Shown in pieces: positions 16,418 through 24,440 of a stretch of DNA of 64,000 nucleotides. Source of the DNA: Lentisphaerae bacterium ADurb.Bin082 (lineage in GTDB: Bacteria > Verrucomicrobiota > Lentisphaeria > Oligosphaerales > Oligosphaeraceae); the NCBI GenBank assembly GCA_002070945.1, contig MWEG01000104.1, forward strand, positions 1 to 64,000. Direction: 5' to 3'. Position 1 is the first letter of the stretch, and each line of letters starts with the position of its first letter. A program made the translations under genes and the position numbers. Under the pieces are notes generated by a model, which was not told the origin of the DNA, searched no databases, and saw nothing but the letters and a program-made list of their open reading frames with translations.

Positions 16418-18478
16418 ATGACTGCCGACTATGAAGAATCCAACGGAAGATGGAATAGTCAACCTCATCATTGGCTGCCTAAGTTTTCAGCGGAGTCGCT
16501 TGCCTGGGCAGTAACGGGATTTCAGGGGGCAAGAAATTCTTGGGGGCGATGGGGCGGAACGCTTATCTTTGCCGTTGTTTTTGGCGCCATGCCCTCGGTG
16601 CAGGCAGCAACAGAGGGAGATTATACGTACAGCGTAGACAATCAAAGAGCTATCATCAAAAAGTATAATGGCCTTGGAGGTGATGTCGTCATCCCCGGCA
16701 GCCTTAATGGACATCCCGTTATTAGCATCGGGGACAAAGCATGTTATGACTGCTCCGGCCTCACGGGCGTGATGATTCCTGATGGCGTGACCAGTATTGG
16801 GGCTGATGCGTTTTTCTTGTGCTCCGGCCTCACGAGGGTGGCGATTCCCGCCAGCGTGACCAGCATAGGAAATGGGGCGTTTTCCGGTTGCCGTAACCTT
16901 GCCAGCGCGGTGATTCCGGACAGTGTGACCAGCATCGGTGAAAGTGCGTTTTCCTGGTGCTCCAGCCTTGTTGGCGTGGTGATTCCGGACAGTGTGACCA
17001 GCGTCGGGGATTATATGTTTTATGAATGCGTCAGCCTCACGAGTGTGACGATTCCGGACAGTGTGACCAGCATTGGGAATGGAGCTTTTTCCCGCTGCAC
17101 CAGCCTGACGGGCGTAGTGATTCCGGACAGCGTGACCAGCATTGGGGATGGGGCATTTATGGACTGCTTCAGGCTTGCCAGCGTGGTGATTTCTGACAGC
17201 GTGAACAGCATTGAGGATAGTACGTTTTGGGGTTGCTGCAGGCTTACGAGCGTGGTGATCCCCGCCAGCGTGACCAGCATTGGAGAAGGGGCGTTCATGG
17301 AATGCAGCAGGCTTACCGGCGTGGCGATCCCTGACAGCGTGACCAGCATTGCCCCGTATGCGTTTTCCCGCTGCACCAGGCTAACCAGCGTGGTGATTGG
17401 GAATAGCGTGACCAGCATCGGGGAAAATGCGTTTTCACGCTGCACCAGGCTGAACAGCGTGGCGATTCCTGGCAGTGTGACCTGCATTGCCCCGTATGCG
17501 TTTTCCGACTGCTCCAGCCTGACCAGCGTGGTGATTCCTGCCAGTGTGACCAGCATCGGGGAAAATGCGTTTTCCCGCTGCTCCAGGCTGACCAGCGTGG
17601 TGATTGGAAACAGCGTGACCAGCATCGGTGAAAATGCGTTTTCCCGCTGCTCCAGGCTGACCAGCGTGGTGATTGGAAACAGCGTGACCAGCATCGGGGA
17701 AAGTGCGTTTTCCGACTGCTCCAGGTTGACCAGCGTGGTGATTGGAAACAGCGTGACCAGCATCGGGGCAGGGGCGTTTTTCCGCTGCTCCGGGCTGACC
17801 AATGTAGTGATTCCTGCCAGCGTGACCAGCATCGGGGAAGGGGCGTTTTCCTGGTGTTCCAGCCTCTCCCGCGTGGTGATTCCCGTCAGCGTGACCAGCA
17901 TCGGGGAACAGGCGTTTTACTCTTGCTCCAGTCTCTCCCGCGTGGTGATTCCCGCCAGCAGTGTGATCAGTATCGGGGAAGAAGCGTTTAGTGGCTGTCC
18001 CTGTAGCTATTGGGTGAAAAAAAACTATGGGCATCTAAACAAGCAGAGGTTTGCTCGAGGAAACATGGAAAATCGGACTATATTCATTGCTTACCTAATT
18101 ACTTGGTGCGCCTACGTCGTCGCTACGCACGCATGGGTTCACCGAAAGCGGCTATCCGTTGCCGGAGTCGTGGTAGCTCACACCGTTCCCGCGGTGGTGG
18201 CGCTCACGATGACATACGTGTTTTTGATTGCAGGAGGCACCACCGTGGCTCAGTTCGTGGCCGGTTCGGAAGCTGGAATGAATATGTGGTCTTTATGGTT
18301 TCACCTCTGGCCTATTCTCCTCATCGGCTCGGCGGTGTCAGCAGTTGTCAGCGTGGTTTGGACGATTGTCGCCTGCGTGAAGAAGCCTTTGCGGAGATGG
18401 CTTCCCATAACACTTGCCACAGTCGTGATGTCCGTGTTTGCATTCATGACGGTCGCAGCAAATTTCCCTGATGCGTGA
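16418..18478 (+). CDS. BspA-type leucine-rich repeat protein with C-terminal membrane domain
   Basis: This is a predicted surface protein. After a signal-like hydrophobic stretch (GGTLIFAVVFGAMPSVQAA) come about 18-19 LRR_5 units of 23 residues with the pattern SVVIPDSVTSIGEGAFSRCS, encoded by 69-bp tandem DNA repeats (about 16690-18000). Such BspA repeats usually mediate adhesion. The last 138 residues (from 18065) are different: four hydrophobic helices (IFIAYLITWCAYVVATHAWV, VVALTMTYVFLIAG and two more) unlike a BspA tail. An internal ATG at 18065 follows GAGGAAAC, a plausible separate start. So this is either a fusion or two genes joined in frame. The start at 16418 follows AAAGGAAAT; the frame is open from 16262. 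Confidence 0.8.
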   Translation: MTADYEESNGRWNSQPHHWLPKFSAESLAWAVTGFQGARNSWGRWGGTLIFAVVFGAMPSVQAATEGDYTYSVDNQRAIIKKYNGLGGDVVIPGSLNGHPVISIGDKACYDCSGLTGVMIPDGVTSIGADAFFLCSGLTRVAIPASVTSIGNGAFSGCRNLASAVIPDSVTSIGESAFSWCSSLVGVVIPDSVTSVGDYMFYECVSLTSVTIPDSVTSIGNGAFSRCTSLTGVVIPDSVTSIGDGAFMDCFRLASVVISDSVNSIEDSTFWGCCRLTSVVIPASVTSIGEGAFMECSRLTGVAIPDSVTSIAPYAFSRCTRLTSVVIGNSVTSIGENAFSRCTRLNSVAIPGSVTCIAPYAFSDCSSLTSVVIPASVTSIGENAFSRCSRLTSVVIGNSVTSIGENAFSRCSRLTSVVIGNSVTSIGESAFSDCSRLTSVVIGNSVTSIGAGAFFRCSGLTNVVIPASVTSIGEGAFSWCSSLSRVVIPVSVTSIGEQAFYSCSSLSRVVIPASSVISIGEEAFSGCPCSYWVKKNYGHLNKQRFARGNMENRTIFIAYLITWCAYVVATHAWVHRKRLSVAGVVVAHTVPAVVALTMTYVFLIAGGTTVAQFVAGSEAGMNMWSLWFHLWPILLIGSAVSAVVSVVWTIVACVKKPLRRWLPITLATVVMSVFAFMTVAANFPDA

Positions 18479-18564
18479 ACAAAGGAGCGCGAACCATCCT
18501 TGCTGGCTGACGTTGGCGACAGCCAGCTGTAGGTTAATAGGCAAAATACTAAAGGGAGATCAAG

Positions 18565-19434
18565 ATGAAGGCAGTTGTTCCTGTTTGTCTGGTTGCAGTT
18601 TGTGCGTATAGCGCCCCTTTGCAGTTTGTCTCTCATGCAGGCGACCAGTATTCGGCGCCTGGGCATTCCATCCCCGCCTACAAGGTTGCTGTCGAGCGCA
18701 AGGCGGACATTCTCAAGCTGGACCTGCACCTGACCAAGGACGGCGTGATAGTGATGATGCATGATGCGACCACCGAGCGGACGATGGGGACGGATTTGAA
18801 GATATCTACCCATACTTACCAGGAACTCTACGAGCAATGCACCTTCAAAGCAAAGGGCGGCTATGACAACGAGAAGATCGTTCGCCTGGAGCAGGCTCTG
18901 GAATTGGTCAGGGATACGCCAATGAATCTCTGGTTGGATACAAAGGGTTATTCCCCTAAATTGGTGGAAAAGGCGCTTGCCCTGACAGCAGAGTATGGCA
19001 TTGGCAAGGAACGCCTGATGGTGGCGACATTCAGCAGGGCCGCCTTGAAGTACATGAAGGAGAATCATCCCGAAATCCGCCGGGTGCTGCACGTGTCTAT
19101 CCCCGAGCGGGAGGATGGACTCTGGGTCAGCTTTGAGAAGAATGATCTGCGCACAAAGCCGGAAGAGGTTCTCCCTAAGCTGCTGAAGCAGGCAGAAGAG
19201 TTAGGACTGCACGGGTTCAACATCCCCATCTGGTCTCCGGCGTTCAGCAAGGAATGGGTGCAGAGCCTGAAGAAGAAGGGATATTGGGTGTCCCTGTGGT
19301 TTGTGCAGAACGCGGAACTGACGCGCAAGGCCGTCGAAGTCGGCGCTGACGCGGTTGTCACGGATAATCTGGAGGTCGTCCAGCCAGCGGCGAGCGAGGC
19401 CGAAAAAATGATTGCAACCGGACAAAAGCCCTGA
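18565..19434 (+). CDS. Exported GDPD-family protein with altered active site
   Basis: The protein belongs to the glycerophosphodiester phosphodiesterase fold and has an N-terminal signal peptide (MKAVVPVCLVAVCAYSA), so it acts outside the cytoplasm. Family landmarks are H24, the KLDLHLTKDG strand and H66 in MMHD. Two normally conserved residues differ: the arginine of the HR pair is alanine (SHAGD) and the glutamate of the ExD metal site is lysine (LKLD). It may have a changed substrate or weak activity. AAGGGAG lies 8 bases before the ATG. It forms a pair with the next gene, 31 bases downstream. Confidence 0.85.
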   Translation: MKAVVPVCLVAVCAYSAPLQFVSHAGDQYSAPGHSIPAYKVAVERKADILKLDLHLTKDGVIVMMHDATTERTMGTDLKISTHTYQELYEQCTFKAKGGYDNEKIVRLEQALELVRDTPMNLWLDTKGYSPKLVEKALALTAEYGIGKERLMVATFSRAALKYMKENHPEIRRVLHVSIPEREDGLWVSFEKNDLRTKPEEVLPKLLKQAEELGLHGFNIPIWSPAFSKEWVQSLKKKGYWVSLWFVQNAELTRKAVEVGADAVVTDNLEVVQPAASEAEKMIATGQKP

Positions 19435-19465
19435 CTATCATTGAGGGAAAGCATAAGGTTTAAAA

Positions 19466-20287
19466 ATGTTGAAACATATTCTTTTCTATGCTGCGTTTTT
19501 GCCGGTCGTACTTTTGGCGCAAATGCCGTCTGGAGGCATCTGCGCACACCAGGGCGATAATGAAAATTTCCCGAACAACACTGTTCCTGCGTTTGTGGGC
19601 GCGGTCAAACTTGGCGCGACAATGGTGGAATTCGACATCCAACGATGCAAGACAGGCGAACTTGTCATCTTTCATGACAGAACCGTCGATAACTTGACTG
19701 ACGGCACTGGGAGCATCCGTGACCTTACTTTTGACGAGGTGCGCAAACTCAAGGTTCTCAAGAAGCGTCGTCCTGAGGTCGCACCTGCGCAGATTCCGAC
19801 TTTTCAGGAGGTTCTCGACTGCCTGCCCAGGGATGGCGTCTGGCTGAATGTCCACGTTTACGGAGACGCTGCGCTCGAATGTGCCCGCATCCTGGAGAAG
19901 GATGGTCGCCTGCACCAGGCTTTCTTAGCCACCTCTTTGTCAATGGTCCCCAAGCTTCGTCAGCAGACGCCAGGCATCCGCATCTGCAATATGTCCCGCA
20001 CCGGAAAAAGGTCTGAGGAATGGACGCCGGAGCAACACCATAAGTACGCACAGCAGACCGTGGAAAACAAGTGTGAGTTCATTCAGCTGATCAAACGCTG
20101 TCCGCCCGAGGAAATTAAGTACTTGCACGATAACGGCGTCAAGGTCTCCTTTATGGGTTGCAATGACCCAGCGCAGGTGAAATCCCTCCTCGAACTCGGC
20201 GTGGATTTCATTCTCACCGACCGCCTGACCAGCGTCAAGGCCGCCTACGATAAGGCCAAGGCGGAATTGGAGGCGCAACAGCCGTAA
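19466..20287 (+). CDS. Exported GDPD-family protein, second of the pair
   Basis: The 273-aa GDPD-fold protein has a signal peptide (MLKHILFYAAFLPVVLLAQ). It has H28 followed by glutamine rather than arginine (CAHQGD), an intact metal pair E55/D57 (VEFD) and H70 (IFHD). The C-terminal NGVKVSFMGCNDP..LGVDFILTDR strand is typical of the barrel end. It is probably co-transcribed with the GDPD gene upstream and acts on periplasmic glycerophosphodiesters or similar phosphodiesters. The HR-to-HQ change is shared in kind with its neighbour (HA) but not with the cytoplasmic paralogue at 7092. Confidence 0.87.
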   Translation: MLKHILFYAAFLPVVLLAQMPSGGICAHQGDNENFPNNTVPAFVGAVKLGATMVEFDIQRCKTGELVIFHDRTVDNLTDGTGSIRDLTFDEVRKLKVLKKRRPEVAPAQIPTFQEVLDCLPRDGVWLNVHVYGDAALECARILEKDGRLHQAFLATSLSMVPKLRQQTPGIRICNMSRTGKRSEEWTPEQHHKYAQQTVENKCEFIQLIKRCPPEEIKYLHDNGVKVSFMGCNDPAQVKSLLELGVDFILTDRLTSVKAAYDKAKAELEAQQP

Positions 20288-20390
20288 GAAGTAAATGCGC
20301 ACAATGCAGTCCGCAGCGCGCCGTCGTACGTAGTGCAAGCTTCAGCTTGCCGTATGTTTCGTGCCTCCAATGCGCTAGACGCGCAATGCC

Positions 20391-20517
20391 TGTGGACGGC
20401 GTGGACATTGTGGACAGTGTGGACGGTGGCAGCAGCGTGGTGCCCCTGTGCCTTCGCTCCACAGTCCACTAAAGTCCACTTCCGTCCATTGTCCACTGTC
20501 CACTAAAGCGCCTTGCC
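20391..20517. repeat. GTCCAC array 2, with opposed GTGGAC half
   Basis: The left part (20391-20426) has GTGGAC units (reverse orientation), the right part (20458-20517) GTCCAC units ending CTAAAGCGCCTTGCC. The halves are complementary and could form a long imperfect hairpin. The 332-base gap 20288-20619 contains nothing else but a GCCGTATGT motif and the ribosome site of hsdM. Confidence 0.85.
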
Positions 20518-20619
20518 CTAATTCTCTCACTGTGCCTTGCCCATTAACCAAAATTTCGGTTATATTGATACCTGGAATCACCGCAATCTAAATCCCCCCA
20601 GGAGTAGTCACTTTTAACT

Positions 20620-22170
20620 ATGAGCAACCAGACCAACACCAGCGCGAATCTTGGATTTGAGAACAATCTCTGGCGGGCGGCGGACGCTTTGCGCTCCAAT
20701 ATGGATGCAGCCGAGTACAAGCACGTCGTCCTCGGCCTGATTTTCCTGAAATACATTTCAGACGCCTTTGAAGAGCAGCACGCCAAGCTCGAAGCTGAAC
20801 GCGCCATAGGCGCTGACCCCGAGGACGCTGACGAGTACCGGGCCGTCAATATCTTCTGGGTGCCGAAAGAGGCGCGGTGGTCGCGTCTCAAGGACAACGC
20901 CAGGCAGCCGACTATCGGCAAGGTCGTGGATGACGCCATGCTCGCCATAGAGCGCGACAATCCATCGCTTAAAGGCGTGCTGCCCAAGGATTACGCCCAT
21001 CCGCGCCTTGACCAGCAGCGGTTGGGTCAGCTCATCGACCTGGTCGGCGACATTGGCTTGGGGGACAAGGTCAATCGCTCCAAGGACATCCTCGGTCGGG
21101 TGTACGAGTATTTTCTTTCGCAGTTCGCCAGCGCTGAGGGCAAGAAAGGCGGCCAGTTCTACACGCCTCGCTGCATAGTGGGCGTGCTGGTCGAGATGCT
21201 GGCGCCGTACAAGGGTCGCGTCTATGACCCTTGCTGCGGCTCTGGCGGCATGTTCGTCCAGTCAGAGAAGTTTGTCGAGGCTCATGGCGGCAAAATTGGC
21301 GACATCAGCATCTACGGCCAGGAGTCCAACCACACCACCTGGCGGCTGGCAAAGATGAACTTGGCTATTCGCGGCATTGATTGCAACCTGGGCAAGGAGC
21401 ATGCTGACAGCTTCCATAGCGACTTGCACCCTGATCTCAAGGCTGACTACGTCTTGGCCAATCCGCCTTTTAACGACAGTGATTGGCGCGGCGAACAGCT
21501 CAAGGATGACAAGCGCTGGCAATTCGGCATTCCGCCTGCATCTAATGCCAACTTCGCCTGGGTGCAGCACTTCATCCACCACCTGGCGCCGACTGGCCTG
21601 GCCGGATTTGTTTTAGCCAATGGCTCGATGTCGTCCAACCAGTCCGGCGAGGGTGAAATCCGCAAGGCGATTATTGAGGCTGACTTAGTGGACTGCATGG
21701 TGGCGCTGCCTGGTCAACTCTTCTACTCGACGCAAATCCCGGTCTGCCTCTGGTTCATCGCGCGTGACAAGAAAAACGGCCGCTTTCGGGATCGTCGCGG
21801 CAACACGCTTTTTATCGACGCCCGGAAGCTGGGCGCGATGATTGACCGCGTCCACCGTGAATTGACAGAAGAGGACATCCGCAAAATCGCCGACACTTAT
21901 CACGCCTGGCGCAGGGACAAGGACTGTGAGGCGAAATACGAGGACGTGCCAGGATTCTGCAAAAGCGCCACGCTTGACGAAATTCGGCAGCACGGACACA
22001 TCCTCACACCCGGCCGCTACGTGGGCGCAGAGGAAGTGGAGGACGACGGCATTCCCTTTGAAGAGAAGATGGCTGCTCTTTCATCAGAGCTGTACAAGCA
22101 GATGGCCGAAGGCCTGGCCCTTGATGAGGTCATCCGCAAAAATCTGGAGGCATTAGGCTATGGCGAATAA
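20620..22170 (+). CDS. hsdM: Type I restriction-modification methyltransferase HsdM
   Basis: HsdM methylates adenine in the type I target and forms the M2S complex with HsdS. The 516-aa protein has the N-terminal HsdM helical domain ([20 protein letters not shown]), the GGQFYTP entry motif at about 177-183, SAM motif I DPCCGSGG at 203-210 and catalytic NPPF at 281-284. The length is normal. An AGGAG lies 15 bases before the ATG, rather far. It overlaps yhcG by 11 bases, which implies translational coupling. It is first in the order hsdM, yhcG, hsdS, hsdR. Confidence 0.96.
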   Translation: MSNQTNTSANLGFENNLWRAADALRSNMDAAEYKHVVLGLIFLKYISDAFEEQHAKLEAERAIGADPEDADEYRAVNIFWVPKEARWSRLKDNARQPTIGKVVDDAMLAIERDNPSLKGVLPKDYAHPRLDQQRLGQLIDLVGDIGLGDKVNRSKDILGRVYEYFLSQFASAEGKKGGQFYTPRCIVGVLVEMLAPYKGRVYDPCCGSGGMFVQSEKFVEAHGGKIGDISIYGQESNHTTWRLAKMNLAIRGIDCNLGKEHADSFHSDLHPDLKADYVLANPPFNDSDWRGEQLKDDKRWQFGIPPASNANFAWVQHFIHHLAPTGLAGFVLANGSMSSNQSGEGEIRKAIIEADLVDCMVALPGQLFYSTQIPVCLWFIARDKKNGRFRDRRGNTLFIDARKLGAMIDRVHRELTEEDIRKIADTYHAWRRDKDCEAKYEDVPGFCKSATLDEIRQHGHILTPGRYVGAEEVEDDGIPFEEKMAALSSELYKQMAEGLALDEVIRKNLEALGYGE

Positions 22171-23710
22171 GGATCAATTAAGCCGCAAGAGCTTTGCAGC
22201 GTTGCTGGCTGACGTGAAGCTGCGCATACAAACAGCGCAGACCCGCGCTATGCTGGCTGTCAACTCAGAGCTGACCAGGCTCTACTGGGATATCGGACGC
22301 ATGATTGACGTCCGCCAGAAACTCGAAGGATGGGGTTCAGGCGTCATCCCCCGGCTGGCAACAGAGCTGAAGAACGAAATACCGGAACTCAAGGGATTCT
22401 CAGAACGGAATATTGGCCTCATGATCGCCTTTTACCGGAACTATCCCGACCCGACGGCAATTTTGCAGCAACCTGCTGCAAAATTAGGCGCTGATTCCGC
22501 ATTAAAATCACAACATATTGATAACCAGCCAGATACAATTTTGCAGCAACCTGCTGCAAAATTAGGCGCTGATTCCGCCTTAAAGCCACAACACATTGAT
22601 AACCAATCAGATACAATTTTGCAGCAACCTGCTGCAAAATTAGATGAAGCAGAGATTGAGCAAGACGCCGCTGCGCAATTCGACAATAATCCGTTCTGGA
22701 ATATTCCATGGTTCCACCATGTCGTCCTGATGCAAAAGGTCAAAGACCTCGCCGCCCGGCGCTGGTACATGGAGCAGACCCTGGCTAATGGCTGGAGCCG
22801 GAACGTCCTCGCCATGCAGATTGATGCGCAAGCCCATGAACGGCATGGCAAGGCCCTGTCCAACTTCGCTATGACCCTGCCGAAACATCAGTCTGACTTT
22901 GTTCAGCAGATGCTCAAGGATCCCTATATTTTTGACTTCCTGACCTTGACCGAGCCATTCCAAGAACGTGAGCTGGAGAACGAAATGGTGCGGCTGCTGG
23001 AAAAATTCCTGCTTGAACTCGGCCAAGGCTTCGCCTTTGTCGGACGGCAATACAAGGTCGAAGTGGACGATGAGGATTTCTACATTGATCTGCTTTTTTA
23101 TCACCTGCACCTGCGGGCCTTCGTGGTAATTGAACTGAAGAAGGGCAAGTTCAAGCCAGAATACGCCGGCAAGCTCAACTTCTACTGCAACGTGGTCAAC
23201 GACCGCCTGAAGCAACCGACCGATAACCCGACCATCGGCCTGATCCTTTGCCAGGAGCGGAGCCGCGTGTTAGTCGAATACAGCTTCGCCGGCATAGACA
23301 AGCCGATCGGCATTTCCACCTACGAGCTGACTCGCGCTCTGCCTAAGAGCATGAAGTCCGCTCTTCCTACCGTCGAAGAAATCGAGGCCGAGCTGAGCGA
23401 AGTGGCCAAGCAGGCGAAAGCTAAACGCGCACGCGGCCAACGCGGTGACACACTTCGCGAAATCGCTGCTCGCTATGGAACGGCCGACATCCGCATCGTT
23501 GACCAACCCGTGGACGCCACCGACGGCGTCGACACCCCCTTTGGCCGTCGCTGGGGCGGTGATGTCGTTAGCCTTACCGCCGCCCACCTCGCCGCCATCA
23601 AGTCTGGCCAGACCCTCGCCCTTGACGTGCAAAATGAATATGTGCTGTTTCTCCGAAGCGATTCCGCCTCGGCTAAACGACCCTGCCAGAAGGGAGAACG
23701 CCATGATTGA
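22160..23710 (+). CDS. yhcG: YhcG/DUF1016 nuclease-like protein with palindromic in-frame repeats
   Basis: This restriction-locus PD-(D/E)XK protein has an N-terminal DUF1016 domain (residues 8-100 and 165-290), nuclease motif D310 (FYIDLLFY) and ELK 325-327. Between the two halves of DUF1016, three copies of a 26-residue unit ([23 protein letters not shown]) occupy 101-161. Each is encoded by 78 bp that include a perfect palindrome. The 516-aa length exceeds the 347-aa paralogue at 14492 by this insert and by a C-terminal extension (430-516, [11 protein letters not shown] ... [19 protein letters not shown]) I do not recognise. The start codon lies inside the end of hsdM. A partial decayed copy follows immediately. 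Confidence 0.92.
   Translation: MANKDQLSRKSFAALLADVKLRIQTAQTRAMLAVNSELTRLYWDIGRMIDVRQKLEGWGSGVIPRLATELKNEIPELKGFSERNIGLMIAFYRNYPDPTAILQQPAAKLGADSALKSQHIDNQPDTILQQPAAKLGADSALKPQHIDNQSDTILQQPAAKLDEAEIEQDAAAQFDNNPFWNIPWFHHVVLMQKVKDLAARRWYMEQTLANGWSRNVLAMQIDAQAHERHGKALSNFAMTLPKHQSDFVQQMLKDPYIFDFLTLTEPFQERELENEMVRLLEKFLLELGQGFAFVGRQYKVEVDDEDFYIDLLFYHLHLRAFVVIELKKGKFKPEYAGKLNFYCNVVNDRLKQPTDNPTIGLILCQERSRVLVEYSFAGIDKPIGISTYELTRALPKSMKSALPTVEEIEAELSEVAKQAKAKRARGQRGDTLREIAARYGTADIRIVDQPVDATDGVDTPFGRRWGGDVVSLTAAHLAAIKSGQTLALDVQNEYVLFLRSDSASAKRPCQKGERHD
22459..22641. repeat. Three identical 27-nt palindromes in frame inside yhcG
   Basis: Palindromes at 22459-22485, 22537-22563 and 22615-22641 are spaced exactly 78 bases. 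Each has 12-base arms AATTTTGCAGCA / TGCTGCAAAATT around the loop ACC, with no mismatch. They encode the ILQQPAAKL peptide, and the 51-base linkers are near-identical. Confidence 0.97.
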
Positions 23711-24357
23711 CACCCGCCAAAAACTCGAAGGCTGGGACTCAGGCGTCATTCCCCACCGCACAGCGGAACTGAAGAGGGGGCAAGAGCGGAATATTGACCT
23801 AATGACCGCGTTTTATCAAGACTGTCCCGACTCAACGCCAATTTCGCCGCAACCTGCGGCGAAATTGCGCCAAAGATTCAATTTCGCCACAAGCGGTGGC
23901 GAAATTAGGCGTTAATGCTGTGCATAAGTCTCAACTGCTTGATAGCCAATCAGATGTAATTTTGCAACAACCTGTTGCAAAATTGGGTGCTGTTGCCGTG
24001 TATAAGTTTCAACCTATTGATAGCCAACAAGATATAATTTTGCAGCAACCTGCGGCAAAATTGCGCCAAAGATTCAATTTCGCCACAAGCGGTGGCGAAA
24101 TTAGGAGCGGACGCCGTGCATAAATCTCAACTGCTTGATAGCCAATCAGATATAATTTTGCCACAAGTGGTGGCAAAATTAGGGGCTGTTGCCGTGCGTA
24201 AGTCTCAACCTGTTGATAACCAGTCAGATGTAATTTTGCCGCAAGCTGCGGCAAAATTGCGCCAGAGATTCAATTTCGCCACAAGCGGTGGCGAAATTGG
24301 CTGAAGCGGAGATTGAACAACGCAACATGGCTCAATTCGGATAGTACTCCGCTCTGG
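23703..24357 (+). pseudogene. Decayed partial second copy of yhcG 5' region
   Basis: From ATGATTGACACCCGCCAAAA the sequence parallels yhcG from its residue 49 ([20 protein letters not shown]) through ERNIDLMTAFYQDCPD. It then enters an expanded palindrome array and exits with sequence matching yhcG after its own repeats (GAAGCGGAGATTGAACAA, then CAATTCGGATAGTA, cf. residues 163-178). Spacings of 40 bases shift the frame, so no full protein is made. Short frames such as AKLGVNAVHKSQLLDSQSD persist between shifts. It overlaps the last codons of yhcG by 8 bases and ends about 83 bases before hsdS. Confidence 0.85.
23840..24298. repeat. Array of eight diversified 27-nt palindromes, 196-nt super-repeat
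   Basis: Palindromes start at 23840, 23880, 23958, 24036, 24076, 24154, 24232 and 24272; successive spacings are 40, 78, 78, 40, 78, 78, 40. The unit 40+78+78 = 196 bases repeats. Stems keep complementarity while changing: position 6/22 is C:G or T:A, position 9/19 C:G or A:T, position 10/18 G:C or A:T. Only 24036 has an arm mismatch (A against G). The copies at 23880, 24076 and 24272 are identical. Confidence 0.96.
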
Positions 24358-24440
24358 AGAACAGCCGTGCGGCGCAAACAAAACGAAAAGTTAGAGCAGC
24401 TTGAATAAATCATTGGATTAATCTGTCAAGGATATAGGCT

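Noticed and set aside
17020..17901. Repetitive minus-strand frame of 293 codons
   Set aside because: It is the antisense of the 69-bp leucine-rich repeats; its regularity follows from the DNA repeat.
23840..24298. CRISPR-like array of palindromic repeats
   Set aside because: Linkers are conserved copies of each other, spacing alternates 40/78, no cas genes are nearby, and the units derive from yhcG coding sequence.
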